Notes under the pieces: generated by a model
The model's input: only the letters and a program-made list of their open reading frames with translations
The model's database searches: none
What the model was told of the DNA's origin: nothing
IMG/VR virus record: IMGVR_UViG_3300035070_003584
Coordinates: 1-64,000 of that record
Source of the DNA: a virus
DNA: 64,000 nt
Strand: one strand, 5' to 3'
Part shown: piece by piece, positions 18,374 to 27,738 of the stretch
How positions within the stretch are numbered: position 1 is the first letter of the stretch
Layout: every line of letters starts with the position of its first letter
Position numbers and translations under genes: made by a program

Positions 18374-18756
18374 TGGCTGGAAAAATTATAGCAGACACTT
18401 TAGAACACAGCACCGCAGGTTCTCTGGATACGTCTTATGTGGTGAACGGTAGTGCGAAGGCGTGGGTTTCAATAAATAGCACATCACCAGCAATAAGAGG
18501 AAGTTTGAATGCGTCTTCTTTAACTGATGAGGGAAGTGCCGTAGGTGTAATGAAAGTAACCACAACCAACGCATTTAACAGTAGCGACAATATGTCTATT
18601 AGTTCCTCTGCTAGCAACGGCACTACCGGAACTAGTTATTATAAAAGTTCTGGTTGGGTAAACAATACTAGTAATTATTGGATAAGAGCAATTTGGGGTA
18701 CAACAGGGTATGACGTTCAATATGTTCACGGACAAGTGCAAGGAGACCTTGCCTGA
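18373..18756 (+). CDS. Small fibre-like protein, tandem paralogue 3
   Basis: A 127-residue protein: MAGKIIADTLEHSTAGSLDTSYVVNGSAKAW, then a Ser/Thr-rich beta head ending in QGDLA. The start codon overlaps the previous stop (TGATG), and its own stop overlaps the next start in the same way. Confidence 0.5.
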   Translation: MAGKIIADTLEHSTAGSLDTSYVVNGSAKAWVSINSTSPAIRGSLNASSLTDEGSAVGVMKVTTTNAFNSSDNMSISSSASNGTTGTSYYKSSGWVNNTSNYWIRAIWGTTGYDVQYVHGQVQGDLA

Positions 18757-19214
18757 TGCAGACACCATCATTCAAAGGTACTAAGCTATTCGACAGACTA
18801 TGCTGGGCAAAAGAAAACCTTGAACCACATCAGTCAGACTATCGTGTGGTCTATGAGGACAGCGTTGACGAGTGTGCCAAGATACTTGTGCCTGACCCTA
18901 ACTGGATGGCGTGTGCGCTGCAAGGTGGTATTCTGCCACCAGTGTGGGTGTATCACGAACTGGCAAAAGACGAAGCACAACCTGACTTCAAGAAGCATAC
19001 TCGTGGTTATTTGCTACATAATACTGAGCCTGTTGAGGCAATGACTGAAGAAGAAGCAATTGAATACTTAATTATGAAAGACTGCCCACAGCATGTGTGG
19101 CAGAACTGGAATACAGGCAATAAACCTAAGATGGTTATCTGCAAGAAAGAGCAGTTACCGCAAACTAGAACGTGGCGCAATGCGTGGCGTATATCTGATG
19201 AACTAGCCGCATAG
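18756..19214 (+). CDS. Fibre-module protein, possible assembly factor
   Basis: A 152-residue protein of mixed composition, rich in Trp, Cys and acidic residues (FDRLCWAKENLEPHQSDYRVVYEDSVDECAKILVPDPNWMACALQGG). It is tightly coupled to the three small fibre genes and precedes a probable chaperone. It is unlike the beta-rich fibres and is probably non-structural. No family is recognised with certainty. Confidence 0.45.
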   Translation: MQTPSFKGTKLFDRLCWAKENLEPHQSDYRVVYEDSVDECAKILVPDPNWMACALQGGILPPVWVYHELAKDEAQPDFKKHTRGYLLHNTEPVEAMTEEEAIEYLIMKDCPQHVWQNWNTGNKPKMVICKKEQLPQTRTWRNAWRISDELAA

Positions 19215-19223
19215 GAGAATTCA

Positions 19224-19592
19224 ATGGCTGTAACAACATATATCGTGGATAAGGACGGTAATCAGATTGATGCTTCAACTGCTACCGTTCCTGCCAACCG
19301 TGACTTCCGCGGTGCGTGGAGCCTGTCAGGCAGCGTAATCTCTGAGGACATGACCAAAGCAAAAGAAATCTTCCGGGATAAAATCCGTGAAGTACGCAAG
19401 CCTCTGCTTGAAGCAAAAGACGTTGAGCTGATGAAGGCGCTTGAGACAGGCGCAAGCACAACTGACATTGCAACGGCAAAGGATGCCCTTCGTGACGCGC
19501 CCGCAGCTGCGGCTATTGAATCAGCTACCACAATTGCTGAGTTAAAAGCAGCTTGGGATACATCTGTATTGGGTGATTCTCCATACGCATAA
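19224..19592 (+). CDS. Tail-fibre assembly chaperone-like protein
   Basis: A 122-residue protein. The layout is a short N-terminal beta part, then a helical segment ITEDM-type/AKEIFRDKIREVRKPLLEAKDVELMKALETG, and a C-terminal AELKAAWDTSVLG. This resembles phage tail-assembly proteins encoded after fibres. Codon use is visibly more GC-rich than in flanking genes, suggesting that the 17.5-19.6 kb block was acquired as a unit. Confidence 0.45.
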   Translation: MAVTTYIVDKDGNQIDASTATVPANRDFRGAWSLSGSVISEDMTKAKEIFRDKIREVRKPLLEAKDVELMKALETGASTTDIATAKDALRDAPAAAAIESATTIAELKAAWDTSVLGDSPYA

Positions 19593-19595
19593 ATA
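19588..19595 (+). promoter_or_regulatory. Late promoter variant before the large fibre gene
   Basis: CATAAATA (one mismatch to the late consensus) overlaps the 3' end of the previous gene, 24 bases before the ATG at 19620. Confidence 0.4.
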
Positions 19596-19619
19596 TATTA
19601 TAATAAATGGAGTAATTTA

Positions 19620-21635
19620 ATGCCAAGCATAATAAGAGACATAGCAGATATTCTGGGTATAACCGAAGCCGCTAATCCAACAAAGGCAGTTCTTACATCT
19701 GCTGCTGATGGAAGTGGATTAGTTGTATATGCTACGCCAAATTTGTTACCAACATCAGGATTTACAGCAGGTGACCAAGCATTTGTAACTAGTAATAAAA
19801 AACTTTATATCAGTACCGCTACTGGTTGGTATGCAGTTGCTACAGCAAATCTAGATCCAGTGATCACAGATAATGGACTAGATACTGAACTTGTAACAGG
19901 TGGTAGTAATGTAGATGTCGTATTATCTGCGACTGATCCGGAAGGATTACCATTAACTTGGACATATGAAGTTACTTCTGGTTCTATAGGTGGTACCACT
20001 GTATCACAAGTTGATAATGTATTCACATTCACACCTTCTAGCAATGTAGCAGATGAAGGTACATTTAATGTTACATTTACTGCAGATGATGGTATTAATA
20101 CTAGCAATGTAGTAAAAACATTTAATTTATCAAACGATCCACCTGTGATTGGATCATATACTTCTAGTTATGATTTTGCAACTGATGGAACTCCAATTAT
20201 TTTAACATTAACTGCAACAGATCCAGAAGGTCAAGATATCACTTGGTCTTACAATGTCACATCTGGAAGTCTAGGTAGTACCGCAACTGTTTCACAGGCA
20301 GATAATGTCTTTACAATAACACCTTCAACTAATAGTAGCAATGGTGGTGAATTTACATTGACATTCATTGCCAGTGATGGAACTAATAGTGATACCGCTG
20401 CAATTGCATTTAGCCTATCTTTTGGTCCCACTGAAACCAAAATACAATCATCTGATATACAAGCAAGCGATGAATTTGGTTATTCCGTTGCTATATCTAA
20501 TGATGGTAATTATGCTATCGTTGGTGCATGGAAAGAAGCCGCTATGGGCACAGATGCCGGTGCAGCATACATCTTTGTAAGATCAGGATCCACCTGGACA
20601 CAACAACAAAAACTAGTTGGTGCCGATGGCGCTAGCGGATTGTTTGGTATTTCGGTTGCAATAGACCTTAATGGTGATACTGTTATTGTTGGCTGTCCGG
20701 GCGCTGATTCGTCCCGAGGTGCAGCTTATGTATTTACAAGATCAGGATCCACCTGGACACAACAACAAAGACTAACTCATTTCATTTCTGGTTACAATGT
20801 TAATGCACAAGCAAATGATCAATTTGGTTGGTCAGTATCAATAAGTCACTCTGGTACGCGGGCTGTTATCGGAGCACGTTATCAAGATGTTTCTTTTGCT
20901 AATGATGGTTCAGCATTTATCTTTTACCTATCCAGTGGTACTTGGTCTCCTGAGTGGAGATTAAGCAATACTGACCGACAAGCGCAGGATGAATTTGGAT
21001 ATTCAGTAGCAATAGATGGCAATGGCAGTTACGCTATTGTTGGTGCAATTCGTGAAGATACTAATGGCGATGCTGCCGGTGCAGTATATATCTTTGCAAG
21101 ATCTGGAACATCTTGGTCACAACAAGCAAAAATACAATCATCTGATATACAAATAGGTGATAAATTTGGCTCTGCAGTTTCAATCAATCAAGATGGTACT
21201 TATGCTATTATTGGCACGGGGGAAGAAGATGGCGGCGCAGGTGACCCAATATCTAATGCTGGTGCTGCTTATGTCTTTACAAGGTCTGGTTCTACTTGGA
21301 CACAACAACAAAAACTAGTATCATCTGATTTACAAGCAGGTGACCGGTTTGGTCAGTATGGAGTTTCAATTAGTTCTACTGCTAGTCATGTCATAATTGG
21401 TGCACAATATGAGGATACCGGTGGAAGTAATGCAGGTGCAGCATACATCTTTACAAGATCAGGTTCTACTTGGACCCAACAACAAAAGATACAATCATCC
21501 GATATACAAGCAGGTGATTATTTTGGTTTGTCAGCATCAATAAATTCTAATGGTACTTATTATATTATTGGTGGGCCTCGTGAAGATACGGGTGGGACTA
21601 GTGCAGGTGCAGCATACATCTATGACGCAAGTTAA
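19620..21635 (+). CDS. Fibre protein: anchor, two cadherin-like domains, seven-bladed propeller
   Basis: A 671-residue protein. Residues 1-80 are the anchor (FTAGDQAFVTSNKKLYISTATGWYAV), as in the 1531 gene. Two cadherin-like Ig repeats follow (~82-180 and ~180-275, with DPEG...FNVTFTADDG). Then come seven FG-GAP-like blades of the SSDIQASDEFGYSVAIS...GAAYIFVRSGSTWTQQQ type. It is a full-length relative of the truncated gene at position 1. Likely receptor-binding fibre. Confidence 0.75.
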   Translation: MPSIIRDIADILGITEAANPTKAVLTSAADGSGLVVYATPNLLPTSGFTAGDQAFVTSNKKLYISTATGWYAVATANLDPVITDNGLDTELVTGGSNVDVVLSATDPEGLPLTWTYEVTSGSIGGTTVSQVDNVFTFTPSSNVADEGTFNVTFTADDGINTSNVVKTFNLSNDPPVIGSYTSSYDFATDGTPIILTLTATDPEGQDITWSYNVTSGSLGSTATVSQADNVFTITPSTNSSNGGEFTLTFIASDGTNSDTAAIAFSLSFGPTETKIQSSDIQASDEFGYSVAISNDGNYAIVGAWKEAAMGTDAGAAYIFVRSGSTWTQQQKLVGADGASGLFGISVAIDLNGDTVIVGCPGADSSRGAAYVFTRSGSTWTQQQRLTHFISGYNVNAQANDQFGWSVSISHSGTRAVIGARYQDVSFANDGSAFIFYLSSGTWSPEWRLSNTDRQAQDEFGYSVAIDGNGSYAIVGAIREDTNGDAAGAVYIFARSGTSWSQQAKIQSSDIQIGDKFGSAVSINQDGTYAIIGTGEEDGGAGDPISNAGAAYVFTRSGSTWTQQQKLVSSDLQAGDRFGQYGVSISSTASHVIIGAQYEDTGGSNAGAAYIFTRSGSTWTQQQKIQSSDIQAGDYFGLSASINSNGTYYIIGGPREDTGGTSAGAAYIYDAS

Positions 21636-21652
21636 TAAGATTATCTTAACAG

Positions 21653-21681
21653 TTTACTTTTGCCCATCTTTATGATATAAT
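21653..21681 (+). promoter_or_regulatory. Sigma70-like early promoter for uvsY-uvsW
   Basis: TTTACT, 17 bases, TATAAT. It marks the switch from virion to recombination genes. Confidence 0.8.
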
Positions 21682-21705
21682 ATATAATAATGAATGGAGT
21701 ATATT

Positions 21706-22152
21706 ATGATTGACTTGAAAAGTATCCACGAAATGTGGGCAAAAGATTGTGCTATTGATACCAATGAACTTGATAAATCTTCTCGAGAACAACCAATCCT
21801 ACATGCAAAATACCTAGAGCTTTTATCAACATATAAGCTTCAATTAAAGCGCGCAGAGTTTGCACAGAAATCCCTCTTAAAAGATAAATGGCTCTGGTAT
21901 AATGGTAAGATGGATCATGCCGAAATAATTGAAAAAGGTTGGAATCCAGATCCCTTTAATGGACTGAAAGTTCTGAAAGGTGAAATGGAGTACTATTACG
22001 ATAGCGACCCAGAAATTCAGAGATCCGAGGAAAAAATAGAATATTATAAGAATGTTATAGATACACTAGAGAATATTATCAATAATATCAATTGGCGACA
22101 CCAAACCATTTCGAATATTATAAAATGGAAGCAGTTTGAGGCTGGTTTTTAA
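21706..22152 (+). CDS. uvsY: Recombination mediator UvsY
   Basis: A 148-residue protein, close to T4 UvsY (137). It is highly helical, and its end (NWRHQTISNIIKWKQFEAGF) matches the T4 C-terminus (...MRAFEAGK). It loads UvsX recombinase on gp32-coated single-stranded DNA. The start at 21706 (MIDLKSIHE) is chosen because GGAG lies six bases upstream. The ATG at 21694 is in frame but has no such site. Confidence 0.8.
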   Translation: MIDLKSIHEMWAKDCAIDTNELDKSSREQPILHAKYLELLSTYKLQLKRAEFAQKSLLKDKWLWYNGKMDHAEIIEKGWNPDPFNGLKVLKGEMEYYYDSDPEIQRSEEKIEYYKNVIDTLENIINNINWRHQTISNIIKWKQFEAGF

Positions 22153-22196
22153 AAATGCCGATTGTTGCGTAAAGTTAAGGTAACCATAAACTAAAA

Positions 22197-23675
22197 ATGG
22201 AAACAATCAAAGTAACGAAGATTAATCATGCTAATCTTCATATACAATGTGAGAGTGGTACTGCCCAGGAATTAAATGAATTCTTTTCATTTTATGTACC
22301 CGGATATAAATTTATGCCGGCTTTTCGCAATAGGATGTGGGATGGAAAGATTCGATTGTTCACAGTTATGTCAGGCGAATTGCCAGCCGGACTTTATGAA
22401 CACCTCTTACAATTTGCCGAACAAAGAGAATACGAAGTAGAGACCATCCAATCTGCATATGGTAAACCAGACGATTATAATAAATTTGACATAAAAGAAC
22501 TTTATGATTATATCTTAACCCTAGGCATGCCATATGAGATTAGAGACTATCAGTTTGATGCAGTATCAACTGGTATCCATAGAAAACGTGGCATTCTCTT
22601 ATCACCAACCGGCTCTGGTAAATCTCTTATCATTTATGCTCTGATGAGATGGTATTTGGAAAACTATGATAAGATGGTACTTGTGATTGTACCTACGACA
22701 TCATTGGTTGAGCAGATGTACGGCGATTTTAAAGACTACGGTTATGATGTCGATAATGAAGTCCATAGAATCTATTCTGGTAAAGATAAGACAACAATGA
22801 AACGAGTTGTTGTATCGACTTGGCAATCCATCTATAAGCTACCAAGAGCATGGTTTTCACATTTTGGTATGGTTATTGGTGATGAGTGCCATGGCTTTAA
22901 GTCAAAATCACTAATGTCGATTATGAATAAAGCATCAGAAGCAGAGTATCGTTTTGGTACAACCGGTACACTCGATGGAGCTCAAACTCATGAACTAGTA
23001 CTTCAAGGTTTGTTTGGTAAAATATATCGTGTCACCACAACAAAATCCTTACAAGATAATAATACTCTAGCTCAATTAAAAATTAAACGAATTGTTCTTA
23101 CATATGCAGACAGTGTGCGAAAAGAATTTGGTAAAAGAACCTATCAGGATGAAATTGACTTTATTGTAACAAATGAATACCGAAATAAGTTTATAAGAAA
23201 TCTCGCGCTAGATCTAAACGGTAATACTTTGATCCTATATAACTATGTAGAAAAACATGGTAAACCTTTATTTAATCTAATCGAGGATGGTGCACATGAA
23301 GATCGCAAAGTATTTTTTGTATCTGGTGAGGTCGATACCTCCGACAGAGAAGCAATACGAGGAATTGTGGAAAAAAGCAAAAACGCAATCATTGTGGCTT
23401 CATTAGGTACGTTCTCAACAGGGATAAATATTAGGAACTTGCATAATATTATCTTTGCTTCGCCTAGTAAATCACAGATTAGAGTGTTACAGAGTATTGG
23501 TAGAGGCTTAAGAAAATCAGATAACAATGAAGCAACAACGTTGTATGATATATCAGATGATATAAGTTGGTTACAGAGAAAAAATTATTCATTATTGCAT
23601 TCCTTTGAAAGGCTTAAAATGTACCAAAAAGAACAATTCGAATATAAAACCATTAAGCTAGAGATTAAATCATGA
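22197..23675 (+). CDS. uvsW: RNA-DNA/DNA helicase UvsW
   Basis: A 492-residue superfamily 2 helicase. An N-terminal domain (~1-100) is followed by Walker A PTGSGKS (137-143), DECH box (229-232) and helicase motif VI QSIGRGLRKS in the C-terminal domain. T4 UvsW unwinds R-loops and recombination intermediates and switches off origin replication. It follows uvsY, as in T4. Confidence 0.92.
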   Translation: METIKVTKINHANLHIQCESGTAQELNEFFSFYVPGYKFMPAFRNRMWDGKIRLFTVMSGELPAGLYEHLLQFAEQREYEVETIQSAYGKPDDYNKFDIKELYDYILTLGMPYEIRDYQFDAVSTGIHRKRGILLSPTGSGKSLIIYALMRWYLENYDKMVLVIVPTTSLVEQMYGDFKDYGYDVDNEVHRIYSGKDKTTMKRVVVSTWQSIYKLPRAWFSHFGMVIGDECHGFKSKSLMSIMNKASEAEYRFGTTGTLDGAQTHELVLQGLFGKIYRVTTTKSLQDNNTLAQLKIKRIVLTYADSVRKEFGKRTYQDEIDFIVTNEYRNKFIRNLALDLNGNTLILYNYVEKHGKPLFNLIEDGAHEDRKVFFVSGEVDTSDREAIRGIVEKSKNAIIVASLGTFSTGINIRNLHNIIFASPSKSQIRVLQSIGRGLRKSDNNEATTLYDISDDISWLQRKNYSLLHSFERLKMYQKEQFEYKTIKLEIKS

Positions 23676-24157
23676 ATGGCTCTTTTAGACAATTTAAATT
23701 AACTAATGGTGATGAAATGGTCTGTGAACTAATTGATGCAGATGAAGAAATTGCTGATATTATTGTTCGTCGTGCAATGAAAATTGTAACAACAGACGAT
23801 CTGGAAGATAATGTAAGATATTACACATTAAAGCCTTGGATTTCATTCCAGGATGATTCGACTGATTTGGTATCATTAAATTCTGTACACATTATTAGTG
23901 AGTCAACACCATCGGCTACTATGATGGAACATTATGCAAAGGCATTGGCTGATGTTGATAAGTATAATGCAATTAAAGCGGCCGGGGTTTCTATTAATGA
24001 TATCCATGATAAGATGTTAGAATTATCTGAGGAAGAAATGGAAAAATTTCTATCCCAAAAGTATGAAGAAATCAACGGGCCAGAACTAACCCAACAACAA
24101 GATTCTTCTGATGTCGGTAATATTATCAGATTTAACCCAAAAGGCACAGTTCATTAA
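23672..24157 (+). CDS. Hypothetical protein, possibly Sm-like N-terminus
   Basis: A 161-residue protein. The first ~70 residues (FRQFKLTNGDEMVCELIDADEEIADIIVRRAMKIV) have the beta pattern of small LSM/Hfq-like barrels. A helical region and the ending SDVGNIIRFNPKGTVH follow. It overlaps uvsW by four bases (ATGA) and ends the transcription unit. The Sm-like suggestion is only a fold impression. Confidence 0.4.
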   Translation: MNGSFRQFKLTNGDEMVCELIDADEEIADIIVRRAMKIVTTDDLEDNVRYYTLKPWISFQDDSTDLVSLNSVHIISESTPSATMMEHYAKALADVDKYNAIKAAGVSINDIHDKMLELSEEEMEKFLSQKYEEINGPELTQQQDSSDVGNIIRFNPKGTVH

Positions 24158-24265
24158 ATCTACTATTCCACCCTCCGGAAAACCATAGGTTTATTATAAC
24201 ACGTCTGGCTACTTTGTAAACCCCTAAAATAAATTAAATTTAGTTTTTAATTCAATATTTTTATG

Positions 24266-24294
24266 TTTACAAGAACAACAATTTATTATATAAT
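24266..24294 (+). promoter_or_regulatory. Sigma70-like early promoter for 55-47-46
   Basis: TTTACA, 17 bases, TATAAT, followed by AAAGGAGG and the ATG of gene 55. Confidence 0.85.
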
Positions 24295-24317
24295 AGTACA
24301 TAATTAAAGGAGGCGAC

Positions 24318-24914
24318 ATGGCACGTTCAAAAAGAGCTAGCATACATTACGTTAATAACGCCGAGTTCTCTCAAGCTGTAGTAGAATATGTTACAGTAGT
24401 CCAAGAGGCCAAAAAACAAGATCAAAAACTTCCAGTCGTACCTGACTATATTGCTCAGTGTTTCTTACGAATCGCTGAAGGTTTGTCTCACAAATCTAAT
24501 TTTATTCGCTATACATATCGCGAAGAGATGGTTATGGATGCAGTTGAAAATTGTCTAAAGGCTATTGAAAACTATAACATTGAAGCAGCAACAAGAACAG
24601 GTAAACCAAATGCTTTTGCTTATTTCACTCAAATTACTTGGTACGCATTTTTACGGCGTATTGCAAAAGAGAAAAAGCAACAAGATATTAAACTTAAATA
24701 CTTAACAAAATCTGGCATCGAAAACTTTATGGTCAATGAACACGGTGATGATATGACCAACCAAGTTGCAGGTGCATTTATTGACACACTGCGCGGTCGT
24801 ATTGAAAAAGTAAGACACGTTGATGCAGAAGTAAAAGAACTAGTACAAGAAGAAAAGAAAAAGCGTAAAAGAATCTCTAAAGGTGATTCAGATTTATCGG
24901 ACTTTTTATCATGA
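24318..24914 (+). CDS. 55: Late-transcription sigma factor gp55
   Basis: A 198-residue protein. YVNNAEFSQAV, AEGLSHKSNFIRYTYREEMVMDAVENCLKAIENYN and AFAYFTQITWYAFLRRIAKEKK match T4 gp55 (185 residues). The C-terminal SDLSDFLS is the short tail that binds the sliding clamp gp45. It directs RNA polymerase to TATAAATA promoters, of which about ten are visible in this window. Confidence 0.93.
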   Translation: MARSKRASIHYVNNAEFSQAVVEYVTVVQEAKKQDQKLPVVPDYIAQCFLRIAEGLSHKSNFIRYTYREEMVMDAVENCLKAIENYNIEAATRTGKPNAFAYFTQITWYAFLRRIAKEKKQQDIKLKYLTKSGIENFMVNEHGDDMTNQVAGAFIDTLRGRIEKVRHVDAEVKELVQEEKKKRKRISKGDSDLSDFLS

Positions 24915-25972
24915 AAATTGCAGTATTAAATGACACACATTGTGGTATTCGTAACTCTTCCGAAATCTTTCTCAACAATGCAGCAAAGTTTTATTCAGAA
25001 GTCTTTTTTCCTTACTGTCAAGAGAATGGGGTTGAACAAATCCTACACCTCGGGGATTATTATGACCACCGTAAATTTGTAAACTTTAAAGCACTTAATC
25101 ATAATCGTAAACATTTTCTAGATCCCATGCGTAAGTATGGTATGAAAATGGATATTATTCCTGGTAACCATGATACGTATTACAAAAATACAAATGATCT
25201 AAATTCTCTTAAGGAATGTCTAGGTCATTATATGAACGAAATTCATATTGTTATGGAGCCAACTGTAATGGAATATGGTTCTCTAAAAATGGCACTCCTC
25301 CCTTGGATTAATCCAGAGAACTATGATTCATCAATGAAGTTCATTCAAGATTGTAAAGCCGATTGGTTAGGCGCACATCTTGAATTGAACGGATTTGAAA
25401 TGATGCGAGGTATTAAGAATACACATGGTATGTCTGCCGAACTATTTAAAAAGTTTGAAATGGTTCTTACAGGTCACTTCCATTGTGCCTCAAAACAAGA
25501 TAATATTTGGTATCTAGGCTCTCAGATGGAATTTTTCTGGTCTGATTGTGATGATCCAAAGTATTTTCATGTAATTGATACAGAGACACGTGAGGTAGAA
25601 AAAATCAGAAATCCTCACACTTTGTTCAAAAAAGTTGTTTACAATGACGACAAAATGGATTATAATAACTATAATATTGATGATTTCGATGGCAAATTGG
25701 TAAAAGTTGTTGTCATCAACAAATCGGATATATTTGGTTTTGATAGATTTATTGATAGGATCCAGAGTAAAAAGATTGTGGATCTTAAAATTGCAGAGAA
25801 CTTTCAGGAATTTGCTGGTGAAAACATTGAAGATGAAAAGATTAACTTTGATGACACCCAGGAAATTGTTGATTCATACATCGATGCAGTTGACACTGAT
25901 CTAGATAAAGATAAAATTAAAATCCAAGTACGTGAACTTATGACAGAAGCACAGGCTCTAGAATTTGCATGA
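24911..25972 (+). CDS. 47: Recombination nuclease subunit gp47 (Mre11/SbcD-like)
   Basis: A 353-residue metallophosphoesterase. The motifs are in order: LNDTHCG, HLGDYYDHRK, IPGNHDTYY, LGAHLEL and LTGHFHC. With gp46 it resects DNA ends for recombination-dependent replication. It overlaps gene 55 by four bases and gene 46 by four bases. Confidence 0.93.
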   Translation: MKIAVLNDTHCGIRNSSEIFLNNAAKFYSEVFFPYCQENGVEQILHLGDYYDHRKFVNFKALNHNRKHFLDPMRKYGMKMDIIPGNHDTYYKNTNDLNSLKECLGHYMNEIHIVMEPTVMEYGSLKMALLPWINPENYDSSMKFIQDCKADWLGAHLELNGFEMMRGIKNTHGMSAELFKKFEMVLTGHFHCASKQDNIWYLGSQMEFFWSDCDDPKYFHVIDTETREVEKIRNPHTLFKKVVYNDDKMDYNNYNIDDFDGKLVKVVVINKSDIFGFDRFIDRIQSKKIVDLKIAENFQEFAGENIEDEKINFDDTQEIVDSYIDAVDTDLDKDKIKIQVRELMTEAQALEFA

Positions 25973-27708
25973 TTATATTCGGAAAATTGAGATACAAAAA
26001 CTTCCTTTCATCAGGAAATACATTTACCGAAATACAATTAGATAGATCTAAATCTACTTTAGTTGTCGGACAAAATGGTGCTGGTAAATCCACAATGTTG
26101 GATGCCATATCGTTTGGTCTTTTTGGTAAGGCCCACAGAAACATTAATAAAACTCAACTGGTCAACTCAATTAATAATAAAGGTTGTCTGGTTGAGGTTG
26201 AATTTGCTATCGGTGGTAATCAATTTAAAGTCTGCCGCGGCATTAAACCTGGCATCTTTGAAATTTGGAAAAATGGTACGATGATTAACCAATCATCTCA
26301 TGCCAAAGAATATCAAAAGATTCTGGAACAAAATATTCTAAAATTAAATCATAAATCTTTTCATCAAGTAGTTGTGTTGGGTAGTTCTTCATTCGTCCCA
26401 TTTATGCAATTACCTAGTGGTCACAGACGCGAAGTGATCGAAGATTTACTTGATATCAATGTGTTCTCTAAGATGAATATTCTCTTACGTGAAAGAAATA
26501 CTCAACTTAAAGATAAGATTACAGGTATTAATTATGATATTGATATTGTAAAAACAAAAATTGATGCTCAGAGAAAATACATTAGAGATATTAATGATTT
26601 GATTGGTCAGAATATCTCTAAGAAAAAAGATGATATTGCTAAATTTCAATTAGAAATCTCTGATCTTCAGAGTGCAAATGCAAAATACTCTTCATTTAAT
26701 GAGACAAAACAAAAACCAATTGAAGATGAATTGGCTAGTCTCAATGATAAGAAACAAGCACTTCTGCAATATACTGCACAATTTAAGCAGCAAATGGCTA
26801 CGGTGGCAAAAGATGCAAAATTTTATGAAACCAATGAGGAATGCCCAACATGTTCCCAGGATATTAGTCCTGAACTTAGAGAAGAAAAACTCACGTTTGC
26901 CAAAGGTAAAGCAAAAGAACTTAAATCGGCAATGGATAGGGCGATTATCGAGTCAACTTCTATTGAAGAGAGTATTGGCCGGGCAAATGATGCTTTCTCA
27001 ATCATCCGGGAAAACCAATCTCACATTCATTCTAACAATCAAGCGATCAGTCGGTTACAGACACATATTCAGTCTCTTGAAAGCGATTTGACTGGACCTG
27101 AATCAACTGACTTGGAAAAAGCAAAGGATGATCTTTCTGAATTTGAGGATAATAAATCAAATTCATTGGAACAGAAAATGAAATATTCTGAGGAATATAG
27201 TTATAATGCAGTTATTGTTGAGATGCTAAAAGATACTGGTATTAAAACAAAAATCATTAAACAATATTTGCCTGTGATGAATAAATTAGTGAATCAGTAT
27301 CTACAGATCTTGGACTTTTTTGTGCACTTCCATTTGGATGAATCATTCCAAGAAGTAATTAGATCACGGCATAGAGATGAGTTTAGTTATGATTCATTTA
27401 GTGAAGGTGAGAAACAAAGGATTGACCTAGCACTACTCTTTACTTGGAGACAAGTTGCAAAGATGAAGAACTCTGTTGCAACAAACCTACTAATCCTTGA
27501 TGAGACCTTTGACTCATCTCTGGATCACGATGGTGTTGAAAATCTATTAAAGATTCTATATACACTCAATGATGACACAAACGTATTTGTCATTTCGCAT
27601 AAGGGTGAAATCCTTGATGGTAAATTTAATAATAAAATAGAATTTATTAAGGAAAAAAACTTTAGCCGAATGAAAATGGGTTTACAAGCCAATGAACTTG
27701 TGTTATAA
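25969..27708 (+). CDS. 46: Recombination nuclease subunit gp46 (Rad50/SbcC-like)
   Basis: A 579-residue SMC-like ATPase. It has Walker A GQNGAGKS (34-41), long coiled-coil arms interrupted by a CPTC zinc-hook near residue 293, ABC signature FSEGEKQR and Walker B LLILDETFD. It partners with gp47. A promoter for gene 45 lies inside its last 30 bases. Confidence 0.93.
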   Translation: MIIFGKLRYKNFLSSGNTFTEIQLDRSKSTLVVGQNGAGKSTMLDAISFGLFGKAHRNINKTQLVNSINNKGCLVEVEFAIGGNQFKVCRGIKPGIFEIWKNGTMINQSSHAKEYQKILEQNILKLNHKSFHQVVVLGSSSFVPFMQLPSGHRREVIEDLLDINVFSKMNILLRERNTQLKDKITGINYDIDIVKTKIDAQRKYIRDINDLIGQNISKKKDDIAKFQLEISDLQSANAKYSSFNETKQKPIEDELASLNDKKQALLQYTAQFKQQMATVAKDAKFYETNEECPTCSQDISPELREEKLTFAKGKAKELKSAMDRAIIESTSIEESIGRANDAFSIIRENQSHIHSNNQAISRLQTHIQSLESDLTGPESTDLEKAKDDLSEFEDNKSNSLEQKMKYSEEYSYNAVIVEMLKDTGIKTKIIKQYLPVMNKLVNQYLQILDFFVHFHLDESFQEVIRSRHRDEFSYDSFSEGEKQRIDLALLFTWRQVAKMKNSVATNLLILDETFDSSLDHDGVENLLKILYTLNDDTNVFVISHKGEILDGKFNNKIEFIKEKNFSRMKMGLQANELVL

Positions 27709-27709
27709 T
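27681..27709 (+). promoter_or_regulatory. Sigma70-like promoter for clamp gene 45
   Basis: TTTACA, 17 bases, TATAAT; embedded in the 3' end of gene 46. Confidence 0.75.
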
Positions 27710-27738
27710 ATACATAATAAATCTTTTGGAGAAATAAT

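Noticed and set aside
26672-27091. 139-codon open frame inside gene 46
   Set aside because: A shadow of the gp46 coiled-coil region in another frame, without ribosome site or family features.
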